Assembly: GCA_014526335.1 (NCBI GenBank)
Contig: JACTAT010000049.1
Coordinates: 1,172,501-1,236,500 of the forward strand
Direction of reading: 5' to 3'
From: Chrysaora quinquecirrha
Lineage: Eukaryota; Cnidaria; Scyphozoa; Semaeostomeae; Pelagiidae
Length of the DNA stretch: 64,000 nt
The stretch's first letter is position 1, and every line of letters begins with the position of its first letter. The notes under the pieces were generated by a model that was given only the letters and a program-made list of their open reading frames with translations, did no database searches and was not told the DNA's origin. Positions 21,119 to 32,100 of the stretch are shown piece by piece. A program made the translations under genes and the position numbers.

Positions 21119-23618
21119 ATGGCATCCCAAACTGTTGAAAAAGTTAGCAACCCTTTGGAAATTTCTGGTAGGAAGGTAAGAAAAAGCTGTCGCATCGGCC
21201 AGGTCATGGGCTAGGCCTATGGCTCCGATGCTTTGGCTTTGCTTGCTTTTGAATGTTTAAAAAGGATAGTTCACGGTCATGACTTTTGACACACGAACCA
21301 GAGGAAGTTTGTAACACTATTCATTTGAATTTTCATTTCAGCGACAGAATAGAAAGAAAATTTTTGAGAGATGTTTAAAGATAAGGAGCAAGCTAGACAA
21401 ATCAAAACTGGAGTCTGTGGACAAAAATGTATGTGGTATACGGAAATTTGTTAGAATAGTGCCTACTTTCATAACTTTACTCAGTCTAAAATAATATATG
21501 TTTTACATGAACTGCTTTTAAAGTTTCTCATAGAAAAAATCATTTATCGTTGAAAAATACTGCAATAATCAATTTTCTTTCAACTCATAGCACGAATATT
21601 GATGGGATGCTTCAATTAGACTTCTCCAACCTGATTTACTAGTAATAAGTATGAGAACCCACAAAAAGATTTATGGGATCAGGGTTGGGACTAAAATTTT
21701 CTCCAGCTTATGAGATACCCATCTTTTCTAGTGTGAGTTATCCCAATGAAAGTTAGCATTGTAAATTGATGTCCTTCCTTATCACTTGGCGCAGTTGCTT
21801 TTCCTATTCATTCAGTCTTTTGTTTTACAATATGCATCTCATTATCTAGGTATCACCAACGTCTTTTGCAACACTCACACTGTGCCTGCATTACATCATC
21901 ACATCAGGTTATTCCTGCGTCACTTCATTTATTACCTTACTTGTCTAACTTATCAATTCTCCTTGCATTTCGTTCAACATCTTACCATAGCTATTTTCCT
22001 TATTTATATCGTTTGGACTTTCAGCCCAATTCTGTATATCAACTTTAAATACCTGTGTTTCTTTGTCCATAGTTAGTTCAGTAGTTCAGTAGATTAGTAA
22101 CACGTAACACTCATCTCTTTCTCTGTTCTCTGGCTCCATGTTCTCTGCACGTTAAATAAAGATTGCAAAGGAGGAGAGACAGTTCATTTGGAGCTACACA
22201 AGCAGCTTATTAGTAAAACCAGAGCACCATTATCTGTTTTACTAAATTATCATCTTTATTTCAGCTGAGTGAATAGTATGAATCAACCCATACCCCAACA
22301 ATAGCATTGACAATGCTACGCTCAAAGAATGGAGAGATCATTCTCAAAAGTTGAAATATTTATGAAATATGAATATCATTTTATATAACTTTGATGCACA
22401 ATATTGATTTATTGTTATAGTTCAACCCTTATTTTGAATGTAGGACGCAAAGAATTTGAAGAGTTTGACAGAAACAAAACTGTTCGTGGAGTTTTTTATA
22501 AAGTTATTGTGGAAGGCATTGCAAGGACCAATGTTGACAGTGGTAAAGGAAAAAATCGGGAAAATAGTCCAGTTGAAGGTAAGTTGCAGTGTTTCAAAGC
22601 ATGCTCAGTCATCATTTCAGTTACACATCAAACATATTATTTCAATAAAGTTTTAAAGCCCAACAATTTTCTTTGAACCCCTAGCAGATTGGAACACAGG
22701 TGTAGTTGGCCGCCAATCAGTGTTGATGTTGGATTTTTGACAGCCTTCTTAGTAAGAATGTCGCAGGTTTCTTGTGTGTGATCTCTTTTTAAATCGCTCC
22801 CTGCAATTGTGTCTGACCATACCTTTTAAGCCTCTTATGATTAAGTATACATTTTTCAATTTTTCAGACACAATTGATGATTTCCTTATTGGGCTCATTG
22901 TAAATGAAAATGTCCTTGAATTAAACTTGAGTGACAAACGCAAGTTGTTAACGCAAATCATAACAGGAGTAGGTGAGTTCTATTTCATGATTGTGTATTC
23001 ATTTTGTTTAAATTGGTGAATAAGCTTTTGCCATTATGTAAATATATTTCTAAATGCAATGTAACATAAATAAGGACATCATGTGAAAGTGTATCTTATC
23101 CCATTATATTATAACATTTGGATTTGCCTAGTTGCCAGCTATTCATTTTGGCCATATTGCTAACTCAACGTGGCTACAGGGTAGGGGTATAAGAATCAGT
23201 GGTCCAGAGGCCATACTGCAAACTTTTTGCGAAGTCCTATGCGCACACCTATGCACACAGAAAGGCAGTAGTATCGAGAGATTCTGAAATCATAGGGACT
23301 GGTCAAAAATGTGCTTTGTGGTGCATAGTATTCAAAATTTTTGTGGGAAGTAGTGCCTCTTTCAAGGACTTATGCTTCAAATTTATAGATTGCTATAGTA
23401 CTTGTATTTGCTTCCAACTAGACTTGAGAAACAAAGGAAATTGGGCCAAAGAAAAGATCCCAGCCTGGTGGCCATCAGAGGTATCGTTTCGATCGCCAAA
23501 TGAACGAACGGATGGATGCTCGACTATGAGCGTCCATGAAATTGATGTTGTACTAAGTGCATGCACAAAGTTTTTAAAGATATGTGCAGGGTACAATGAA
23601 GATGACGACGCTAAGTGA
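21119..23618 (+). CDS. Five-exon gene of unknown function
   Basis: Candidate exons are 21119-21175 (ATG start, MASQTVEKVSNPLEISGRK), 21342-21428 (basic, RQNRKKIFERCLKIRSKLDK), 22444-22578, 22868-22972 and 23422-23618 with a TGA stop. All have consensus GT/AG borders (gtaag, gtatg, gtaag, gtgag). Exons three to five join in a consistent phase (1-1) and read TVRGVFYKVIVEG, then DTIDDFLIGLIVNENVLEL, then WAKEKIPAWWPSEVSFRSPN. Exon two ends in phase 0 while exon three needs phase 1, so a small exon is probably missed in the 1 kb between them. No family is recognised. The C-terminal WWP..VSF.SPN block resembles DNA-binding or transposon-derived proteins only vaguely. The frames have no stops, unlike the TE frames around them. 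Confidence 0.5.
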
Positions 23619-23639
23619 TGATTTCTTTTGGGTTTCATG

Positions 23640-24054
23640 GTTACTTTTCAATTAAACATTTAACATTATTCTACGATGTTATATTGAAGTTCAAAAAGAA
23701 CGAGTTAGACAGGGTTTGATTTGCAGTATCATTTTTTCACTAAGATACTGAAGATTTTGCAAGAATACACCACTATCCTGCAATGGAATTCGACTTAAAA
23801 TGCAAAAAATGTTCCAGATTTGGGGTTTTGATAGAGATATGCATGTAATAAGCATAACACAAGACAATACAAATATGAAAACGGGAGTCCTGAAAAAGGA
23901 AGATGCTAGTTCAAAGAAGTACACTTTGAAATATAGATAAAAATGTAGCCAGGTGACAAAAATGGAATCTTCCAGCTTACTCGACACTTTTACAACATCT
24001 GTTCATAATATCAGATTTTTCAATTCTGTGTCAAACTGCGTAACCATGGCCATA
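23640..24054. other. Stretch without a recognised gene
   Basis: 3' flank of the five-exon gene. Only antisense short frames are seen, with no domain. Confidence 0.35.
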
Positions 24055-24460
24055 TTACCACCACACACAACACAAGGATGGTATAAGGCCCATTGATTCA
24101 TCTTCCACCCTGTTCCACGTCGATTTGCTTGAAAGCGTATAAATTCTTCTCTGGACAGTTGTTCTTTCACAAGGAATTTTTGTTGTTGACGAAGTGTTCA
24201 AAGCAAAGCTTCGCAGCTCCATGCTTGCAAGCTTTTCATTTTCTGCAGCCAGCTCAATCACGAAGTCAGGAGTGCTTTCCTTTTGCTTTTTCAACAAATC
24301 TTCCACACCGGAAATGTGAGAGCAGGAGTGTCGTCCATATCTACAGGTATGACAGACAAAACCTCTCCTATCAATACCAATAACTCCAGCACATTCTTCA
24401 GGTGGCTTGACCAAAATTAGTCGTTTTGACGAAAAACTTCAACTCTTGAAGGTGTGGCGA
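24055..24460 (-). pseudogene. KDZ-like transposase exon with Cys/His zinc motif
   Basis: The frame reads KPPEECAGVIGIDRRGFVCH, then CHTCRYGRHSCSHISGVEDL, giving CxxC-x6-CxH, a SWIM-like zinc motif. Such a motif occurs in the N-terminal half of KDZ-type transposases, usually followed by a charged linker, as here (LLKKQKESTPDF). Upstream of the ATG the same frame is open to about 24460 (KRLILVKPP). It ends at 24055 without a clear splice donor. It lies opposite in direction to the KDZ C-terminal exons at 26.4-27.3 kb, so it belongs to another copy or an inverted piece. Confidence 0.45.
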
Positions 24461-25720
24461 CTCCTGTGAATTAAACAAATTTTGCAATGATGATGCCATG
24501 CAATGCTCAGACATGATGAATGTAAAACATCTTCAATCCTTACTATGCTAGAAGGTTGGAAAAGTTCACAAAAACACAGAAAGACAGGGAAGAGAAAGTG
24601 GAAGAACAACGTCTCCTTCACCTTATTTATCGTGATCATACTACTAACATTATCGACCTTCTTTCCACACTACTTTTCACATTTTTCAGAGAGGTATTTT
24701 CAACCTTTCTTCATATTTGAATCCTAGAAATTTAATTGAACAGTCCTTCATCAGTAATACCTTACTATATCCATGGTCTTCTGGTATTTCTAAAAAAAGA
24801 ATTTTAAAGTTTCCAGTCATCTGCGTTAAACACTGACACAAAATCCAATGAAGGTTTTTAACTGTAGGTTTCTAAACAATAGAACAATAGTTCCTGAGAA
24901 TCAATATTGAGCTAACTGACATTTTGCAGGTTACAATGCATAAGAAAATTAACAACTTCCAATCATCATCAATGTGCTATCATTGATACCATGGTACCAT
25001 GTATATATCCATACACACTGAAAATATTGAAAATATATACCTTCACTGGTATCAAAGGGGTTGATGATGTTCACTTTATCCATCTTTCAAATCAAACAAC
25101 AGTCTGGGAATTCCCTAGATAAAGTCATGCTAAGATTTGAAGACAGACATGTGAAGTGTGGTGTAACAACCAAAAATATGAATGCAGCAGGTTTTTTTAA
25201 TACTTATATGAAATTTTTTTGCTTCAGCAGTATTTATAGAGACTTCCTAGAGACAAATGCTGTTTAGCAGATTCAGGGGTATTGCCTCATATGCTGAAAA
25301 CTTACCTCTAAATCAGAGACCATCGATGAGAATCAACCTTAAATAATTATCTTACTTTTCTGAACAAGCTTTCCTTTGGGCTGGACTTGACTCGCTACAT
25401 TACATGCACCACATTGCATGCGCTAAATTGACTGCTCCATATTCTCTTATGTATAGAATATCAAACTAACTCAAAGTTGCTTCTTTATGAAAAAAAAACT
25501 TATGAACATTTTCCATCAACAGCTCGAATTGATATCCTGACAGAGCGTACTAGCTTTTGGAATCTTACAAAATTAAGAATTGTGCGAAAACACTGAGACA
25601 TCAGTACCTTAAGGTAAATTAAATGCATATGTAGCTACAAATCAAACGCAATCAACTCATAGCAAATGCTTTTTAAACGTAATGCATAGTAGAGATTATT
25701 TTTGAATTCCACACATGTAA
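24461..25720. other. Stretch without a recognised gene
   Basis: AT-rich, with a few short frames (24503-24727 plus, 25061-25267 plus), none with a domain. Nothing else is supported. Confidence 0.4.
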
Positions 25721-25721
25721 T

Positions 25722-25945
25722 ATATATTTTATATATTTATATATATAAATATATTATATATTTATTATATATTATATATTATATTATATATATTATATTA
25801 TATTATATTATATTATATTAAATTATATTATATATTATATATTATATTATATATATTATATTATATTATATATTATATTATATATTATATATTTATTATT
25901 TATATATTTATATATATTTTATATATTTTATATATTTTCATTGAC
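25722..25945. repeat. AT microsatellite (tatat/ttata units)
   Basis: Almost pure alternation of tata, atatt and ttatatt units over about 220 bp, e.g. attatattatattatattat. It forms many potential self-complementary structures. No coding value. Confidence 0.9.
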
Positions 25946-26196
25946 AAAATTCTGCATTTGCCGGATGCATTCTTTTGTTGCATGAAATTCCCTTTTTTAT
26001 TTGGAATTGTGTCTTATTTCTTTCTTGTTTTCGTTTTCAGAATCTCTTCAAGGAAGTAGCACTTCTAGAATAACAAGCCAAATTGAAGAGTACTTCCATT
26101 TACTTTCGATTTTAGTTAAGTTCTTGGACGTCTTTCGTAAAAGATTGGTGTTGCTCTCGTTATTGTATAATACTAACTTAACCCTGCACGAAATGC

Positions 26197-26239
26197 TTAC
26201 TATAGGTTATGTTCAACATATGAACATAACCTATAGTAA
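26197..26239. repeat. Perfect 19-bp hairpin, 5-base loop
   Basis: The left arm 26197-26215 (ttactataggttatgttca) pairs perfectly with 26221-26239 around the loop acata. It sits in a non-coding stretch between a possible exon (26041-26140, after a cag acceptor) and the KDZ exons. Perfect short arms suggest a recent foldback or a structured RNA; no terminator or regulatory function is claimed. Confidence 0.8.
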
Positions 26240-26421
26240 AAGACAGATAGAAAGATGGAGTACAATTGTTGCACAAAGATCCTATTGTTTTCATTAATAT
26301 ATACCCCCTTGGAAGAAATTGCTAGTCAACCTTGTATTTTGTAATATTAGTGCTTCATGCACTATGTAGTTATCCCGATTCTCTTCTTATATTGATTGAT
26401 ATTCGCTTCTATTTTTCTTAG

Positions 26422-27287
26422 ATCAAGAAGCTGTATTTGAGATTGTTTCTAAAAGTCAAAATGAGATTGTGAAAAAAAGGAGGAAAATGAAAGTGCTTGA
26501 AGAAAAACTTTGCAATCAAGTCTGTAGACAGGATGAGCTTCTTTGAGATGGAAAAACTTATGTTGTTGAATATACCATTGAGCTGCTGCAAACAAGGATT
26601 ACTCATTTACATCTCAATCTGAATCAACAACACAGTGATATTTCTCGTTTAGCAGGTAAATATAGAGTTCATCTTTGCATACTGTCTTACGCTTGTAGCA
26701 ATGTTCGAGCTGTAAAGCTCTGCGCAAATGGAAATACAGGAAATGCGTAAATGTTTCATCACATCTTTGTAATTGCTGTAAAAAATTTAGATACTTCAAA
26801 GAAAAGAATCACGCTGAGAAAAGCTGTATCTGCTACAAAAGCATCACTGAATACAGCGGTTGATAAATACAACACAGTGGCAAGGTTATCCCAAAAATCC
26901 TTGGCAGAGTTGAGTTTAGAAGATGCTATCGGTGTTACATTTTGCTGGAATGAAAAAAAGGTTTTTTTTCAAATTATCTATCGCATTGGATTTATTCAGC
27001 ATTCCTTTTTTTCAATTATAGAAAAACATTTTAAAAATACATTTTGCTTTTCATTTCGGTTTCATTTAGTCTTCAAATAGCATTTACAATCATTCAGAGC
27101 AATAGATCTGCCAGACTGGACAAAGAAGAGAATCGGTGACAAGCACATCATAGTTAAAAATTGTCAAGAAGAATTGTCCTTGTGTATAGAAGAAATGAGA
27201 GCTTTTTGCTCGTTTTATAAGAAAAAGATTGCGGAATTGGAAATGGACATAGACAAAATAAATGGACGGATAAGAGGTCACAATTAA
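26422..27287 (+). pseudogene. KDZ-type transposase, C-terminal exons
   Basis: Three exons fit together. 26422-26655 (after cttag, before gtaaat) has a coiled-coil-like run, KSQNEIVKKRRKMKVLEEKL, and one in-frame TGA at 26544-26546. 26791-26960 begins in matching phase and has KKRITLRKAVSATKASLNTA, then AVDKYNTVARL. 27098-27287 reads AIDLPDWTKKRIGDKHIIVK, then CIEEMRAFCSFYKKKIAELE, and stops with TAA. The order 'LRK..-KYN-', '..W..KR..DKH', 'EEM..F..FY' is the characteristic C-terminus of KDZ (Kyakuja-Dileera-Zisupton) transposases as I know them. The RNase H-fold catalytic part is not seen upstream in this direction. The donor after the second exon is weak. Dead copy. Confidence 0.6.
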
Positions 27288-27689
27288 TTAATTGAAGGAG
27301 ATATATCAATGAATAATTTTTCGTATATTAAATTAATTCAAAATGATTTTTCTAGCTACCTCCTTTCATTGTTGTTTCATCTTCATTACCGGATTTGTAG
27401 CCATGGTCAGAGCATAACAATGCTGTATGACTGATTTCACACGGCGGTGTATTGCACTGCCTTTTCACCTGTGTGGTGCAAGGGAGTGAAATGTGGGAGA
27501 AATTGAAGAAAAGCATGCTGGTATACTGTGGCAAAACCAGGCTCGTGGTGAAAATATTTTTCACAGAGTTAAATTTCTTCATGACAAACTCTTTGGAATA
27601 TATGCTTTTAAAGAATCATCTTCACTTTCATCGGCCATTGCAACCTTTGATTTGCGTGCATTTTGTTGTTGTTGTTGTTACGTTTATGG
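27288..27689. other. Stretch without a recognised gene
   Basis: 3' flank of the KDZ exons. Overlapping short frames at 27452-27703 on the plus strand and 27352-27582 on the minus strand show no domain. Confidence 0.35.
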
Positions 27690-27862
27690 TTTTTGAACAT
27701 TGAATAAACTTTTTGAACATTGAATAAACTTTTTGAACTTTGGATAAACTTTTTGAACATTGAATAAACTTATTGAACATTAATAAATTTTTGAACATTG
27801 AATAAACTTTTTGAACATTGAATAAACTTTTTGAACATTGAATTAACTTTTTGAACATTGGA
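27690..27862. repeat. 20-bp tandem repeat, about eight copies
   Basis: The unit is tttttgaacattgaataaac, repeated almost without change from 27692 to 27860 with one shortened copy near 27781. A frame running through it on the minus strand is an artefact of the repeat period. Confidence 0.95.
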
Positions 27863-27929
27863 AGCATTTTATTTGAAAGTTAACACATCAAAAAAAGAAG
27901 AGCAGGTAACGATATTTCTAAAAGACTAA

Positions 27930-28300
27930 AACCTATTAACTAAAGACTATTAACCCAGTCTAAAAATAGCAAAAGGGGACATTTTTCAGTTGGGGCATTT
28001 TTAACAAAGGTTGATGCCTCTAACGCGATTCATAAAAAAACTAAAATTTAAATTTTTATAGAGGTCTGCTACCTATTACCCCAGTCTGAAAATAGCATAA
28101 GGGGGCATTTTTCAGCTGGGTCCACATCCTATCTTTTTCAGTGTGTCAAACTGCCCATTTTCACCATGTTTGATGCCTGTAACGCTATTCATAACAAAAC
28201 TACAGTTAAAACTTGTGTAGAGGTCTGGTACCTATTACCGCAGTCTAAAAATAGCACAAGGGGGCATTTTTCAGTTAGGGTCGATATCCTATCTTTTTCA
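27930..28300. repeat. 127-158 bp tandem repeat, about 2.5 copies
   Basis: The block cagtctaaaaatagcacaag plus ggggcatttttcagt recurs at 27956, 28083 and 28241. The spacing is 127 and then 158 bp because the second unit has an additional ~30 bp segment (cctatctttttcagtgtgtc). Each unit also carries a gatgcctgtaacgctattca-like block. Confidence 0.8.
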
Positions 28301-28789
28301 TCTTTTTCTATCTTCTTCACCAATTTTGGTGCTGGTATCATAAAAATGCACAATTCGACCTAAAAATGGTATGTAGAATACTTTCAAGAACCAAACACCT
28401 ATAGATCATTGACAATTTGTAAAGGGGATTTGGGCTTGGGAGTTGAGTCCCCTGTAAGAATTATTCATGATTTTTGGTGACCAAAGATCTTGCTGTGCAT
28501 TGCACACTGACTGTAAATGTTCTTTCTCTTGTATCTTTCATGTTATATCCTTATCTAAAGGGTGCATTTTTGCAGAACCTCTTGTTTTTCAATCTCCCCT
28601 TATGCTGGACCTTGCTATTTTCATGGTAGGCGAGTTTTTTCTTATTATTGTCTTTGTGATTTTTAGGCTAAAGAATGTTAAATTCTGTTTAGAAATCACC
28701 ACTTTATGGATTCTGATTCATAATAAAGATTTTTTAAAATATCTGTTTAAGAAATATGTTAGTTCAAATTGCCTATTGTTTGGCTAGTC
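28301..28789. other. Stretch without a recognised gene
   Basis: Non-coding region between the tandem repeat and the Pao remnant. A 106-codon plus frame at 28467-28787 is hydrophobic and low-complexity, with no domain. Confidence 0.35.
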
Positions 28790-29330
28790 CCTCTCAGTCG
28801 AGAAAAAAATGTAATTTATCAACCAAGGGTGGAACCTTCTTATTCTGCCCTGTTTTGTCTTCTGATATGTCCTCTATTTCCTTACCAAAAGCCTCAGGTT
28901 GTATATCTTTTAGAGCTACTTTTTCACCTCTTTCTATTTCATGGTATAATACATATATTTCTTTTGTCGCTGTCTCATTCTTAATGATGCCTTTCAAATT
29001 TGATGTGAATCTGAGAACTCATGCAACTGTTTTCATTAATTTCTCTTTACTGCTGCATCTCCCTAATTTCATAATCTCACATGGATCCTTTGATTCCCCG
29101 TTTTCTGAACTGATAATAACATGGGTTAAATTGGATGGATTTTCCTTAATTATCTTTTCTTCCACACTCACAGCTTCATCACACTTCTTATCATTCTTAG
29201 ATGTTGGCCATTCTGATTATGGAAGACTCAGAAATTCAAGCGCCTTCCACAATATTCAATTACATGGCAATCTTAATTCGAACCTTGTAGCTCCTGATCC
29301 GAAGGAAGTTTTAGCTCGAATTTCAGTTTA
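28790..29330 (-). pseudogene. BEL/Pao pol remnant, region before the integrase
   Basis: The minus strand has PLVDKLHFFLD, preceded by IKNETATKEIYVLYHEIERG and EKVALKDIQPEAFGKE. This is the segment between RNase H and the integrase zinc-binding domain in Pao elements. Further upstream on the strand are SEWPTSKNDKK and VLRFTSNLKG, also typical. Several in-frame stops separate the pieces. A long open plus-strand frame (28756-29331) across the same bases is only its antisense. It is probably part of the same decayed element as 30008-30480. Confidence 0.65.
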
Positions 29331-30007
29331 AGCTGCTAAAATAGAACTTTTGCCTTCACTGTGAACGCAGTTACACACCCTAATGAATGAAATATTTTTG
29401 CCGCTATTTTCAAGAGAGATCTTTAGGTTGGTGATAACGATTTACTGATTTTAATGATGTTGCTAAAATCTAGTTAAAGTTGATCTGTATAATTATACAA
29501 GTTGATAACTAGGACCTTATTGTGCAAGCGTGTCTCATCCGCAGAGAACTTTGTAAACGACTGTTCATCTTCCTCTACCTGAGCACCCTCCTATATTTAC
29601 TTTCTTTCTAATTTATTGACCTCTGCTTGAAGACTTTTATCAGTGCTACACAAAGTGCCTCCTCCCTACTGTCGGCCTCACAGGACATATCATATGCAAC
29701 ATGTTATTAAACAACTTTGTTTTTGGGGCTCTTTTTCCTGATGCATGGAGACGTGATGATGTATTGTCATATCTAATATCAAAGGACTTGATTTAATTCC
29801 TAAGGGAAGGAGGCGAAATTTTCAGTTATGAAAAAAATTTGGCTTCTCTGCAAAGGGATCATCATACCATGAAAAACGTAAATAATTGCAGTTGGTCTCT
29901 TCTATACCTACCTACAAAACAGCCTTTGTGACGTCACCTGTCATCCCAAATATATGCGAAGGAAACTGAACAATATTGTTCAACTAAAGTGACATGTAAT
30001 TTTCTGC
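29331..30007. other. Stretch without a recognised gene
   Basis: Lies between two Pao pol remnants in the same direction. It may be diverged Pao sequence, but no motif is visible. Confidence 0.35.
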
Positions 30008-30480
30008 TCAATGAAGATGATAATTTATTGAAAGCACCTCATTAGATGATTTAACACTACCACCAAGCACAATAAGAAGCTTAGTGGTTCCGTACTCATT
30101 ACATATGACACATAAAGTAGAAAGACAATGACACTTCACATCTTCCTCCTGATTGCTCAGCACTCTTTCAATCACACCATTTGCAAACTTTTCTTGGAAA
30201 ATACCATCACATTCCTTGAGAACGTCTGGTTTCCTGTTCAACATGTTTTTCACTGAGACTCACCTGAAATTTATCAGTGTCCTTTTCTGAATGTCGGAGA
30301 TCTTGAGATGATCTGATTTCACTGCTTCCATCTCTGTTTCTGAGTCCACATTCATGACATGTAGTCCAAGTGACTCATATTTCCAGCTACTCTTTAGATG
30401 TTTGATAACATTATTGTATTCAATATTCTCCATTTCTATTGATTTAAACCCATTTATAACGAGATTCGACTGAGAAAAAC
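30008..30480 (-). pseudogene. BEL/Pao reverse transcriptase N-terminal remnant
   Basis: The frame 30253-30008 reads MLNRKPDVLKECDGIFQEKF, then ANGVIERVL, then TTKLLIVLGGSVKSSNEVLS. These correspond to the start of Pao RT: 'KP.vLkeYd.iI.eQ.a.GIIE.V' and 'TTKlRiVyDaSakssn.iSLN'. Here the usual VYDAS has become VLGGS, so it is diverged. Upstream of 30253 the strand is broken. The catalytic box is not present in the window nearby. Confidence 0.65.
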
Positions 30481-30574
30481 GTCATAATCAAAATAATTAA
30501 ATTATCAGAAGTGTTGTTTTACCTGATAATAACCAAACAAGTTTGCTACTAACAGCAATTGGTCCACACTCACA

Positions 30575-30655
30575 AGGCTTGGCCTGAGGAGGAAAGGGTG
30601 TGGCCTGAGGAGGAAAAGGCGCAGCCTGAGGAGGAAGAGGCGAGGTCTGAGTTGA
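30575..30655. repeat. 24-bp tandem repeat, about three copies
   Basis: The unit tggcctgaggaggaaaaggc is repeated with small changes at 30577-30652. The overlapping minus-strand frame rich in LRLFLLRP is produced by it and is not a gene. Confidence 0.85.
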
Positions 30656-30929
30656 GCCTTTGATTGGAAGAGATCATATGTGAACACAGGAGAACAAAAC
30701 TGAACAATTTTGTTAACAATAAAAACTATAAAATAGGACAATTTCACTTCACAGGTATAAAGAAGAACATGCTCACTTAGTGCGTTAAATATTATTTGCA
30801 AACTTCTTTGGATTAATAGAAAAATAAACAGCAGGAATCATTTAATTTCCTCTATTAGCAAATTACTGCCATTTAAAAAATGGCATGATATTTCTTGCTA
30901 ATGTTTCCAACTTTCCAGCACCTGTTCTA

Positions 30930-31862
30930 TATATTTAGGTCGTGGCTGTAGGATCTACTAACGAGTGTGATAAGCAATTTTATTTTTATAGAAAGTCTGA
31001 AGAACATCTGTTTAGTTACACAAAGCAATTTTTAAGCAGTACTATAACAAATTTGATGGCGTTTCTGCTTCTATTATTCCCTATTTTCTTCAATTCTGCA
31101 ATATGGCCTCATAGTTTGGGGTGGATCTTTTGATTCATACACTAAGCCAGTCTATATTGTTCAAAAGAAAGTATTAAGAGCTATTTCTTTTTAACCTCGT
31201 TGCTCCCCTTCTGCACCTATTTTCCTTCGTACAAATATTCTTAGACTTTATGATCTTTTTGAGCATAAGCTAGCTTCATTTGTTTATGAGTCTGTACACA
31301 AGATCTCTCCTGTCTATTTCCATAACTTTTTTGAAGCTTTGTCTTCTGTTCATCAACATAGTACCAGGCAAGCTTCTAGAGGTGATATCTTTTTGCCAGG
31401 GAAGAACAGTCTTCAATATGGCCTGAAATCAGTACGTTTTGTCGATGCCAAGTCATGGAACATTTTACCAGCCATTATTAAGAAAAGCCAATCTATAAAG
31501 GTTTTTAAATCCAAAACAAAAACCCACTTCTTTGCCACTCAATATTAGAGGGGTAATTGGACATTCTTTTGTATTAAATTTGTATCATAAGTTCTTTGTA
31601 AAATCGCCTCCAAACTTCATTACGTCCACCTAAAAATTGGTTTTCATAAATTCAGCCCTTTTTGAATACTTTAAGCACTGCAACAGGGGGGCTCTCTCCT
31701 CGATTAGTTTAGCTAATGAGAGAGCTCCTCCTTTAAGAATTCTCCTACCTACTTGATTTATTTTTGTCCTTTATTCTAATGCCTTTATACTGTATTTTGG
31801 TATGTATTAGTCGTAGTTGTTGTAAGTAGAGGAATTTAAAAAATGAATGAACATGAACATGA
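30930..31862 (+). mobile_element. LINE C: 5'-truncated non-LTR retrotransposon
   Basis: Only the end of the RT protein, the 3' UTR and the tail remain. The tail at 31840-31862 is made of tgaacatgaaca-type units. In the 3' UTR a hairpin-like segment (ggggggctctctcctcgatt pairing with gctaatgagagagctcctcc) lies at 31686-31730; such 3' stem-loops are used for template recognition in several LINE families. Copy is dead by truncation and internal stops. Confidence 0.75.
30985..31548 (+). pseudogene. LINE C C-terminal domain of the RT protein
   Basis: The end of the jockey/CR1-type protein is readable across frames. YGLIVWGGSFDSYTKPVYIV with QKKVLRAISF comes first, then FEHKLASFVYESVHKISPVY. Finally, in the frame ending at 31548, come TRQASRGDIFLPGKN, QYGLKSVRFVDAKSWNILPA and KVFKSKTKTHFF. 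This matches the C-terminal end of LINE A by pattern, but the sequence is a different family. A TAA interrupts near 31190. Confidence 0.8.
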
Positions 31863-32100
31863 ACTCTTTTCCCACTGCTCTTTTGTGATAGTGATAGTGA
31901 TCTATCTAAGCATTCATAAATGTTTCTGCAAACAACAGGAACAAAAAGTGCAATAGTTGTTCGATGAATTCTGAATTGGCATTGAAGAAGACATAGTGTT
32001 ACAGCTAACTTCTCTTCAATGGGCAGAGCCTTCCGCACAACATCTGACATGTTCTTTAATTGCGGCCCAACTATATTGATAAGTTCATGGAAATAAAATA
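31745..32100 (-). pseudogene. PIF/Harbinger transposase N-terminal fragment
   Basis: Reading leftward from 32097 the strand has HELINIVGPQLKNMSDVVRK, then ALPIEEKLAVTLCLLQCQFR, then TTIALFVPVVCRNIYECLD. The pattern 'VGP.i.k.....R.aIp.eErLavTL..L.....' followed by 'FRis..TIs..VpeVC..Iy..L' is the HTH region upstream of the DDE_Tnp_4 domain in HARBI1/PIF-Harbinger transposases. The usual ATG.sy.sL segment is shortened. The frame then runs into unrelated residues. The catalytic domain is absent. Confidence 0.6.

Noticed and set aside
22078..22110. A-box-like sequence (gttcagtagattagtaac)
   Set aside because: No B box follows at a suitable distance.
27628..27867. 79-codon frame with FKK/QCSK repeats
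   Set aside because: It is a 20-bp tandem repeat read in frame, not a protein.
28756..29331. 191-codon plus-strand open frame
   Set aside because: Antisense of a Pao pol remnant with recognisable blocks on the minus strand.
30505..30801. 98-codon frame with LRLFLLRP repeats
   Set aside because: Caused by the 24-bp tandem repeat.
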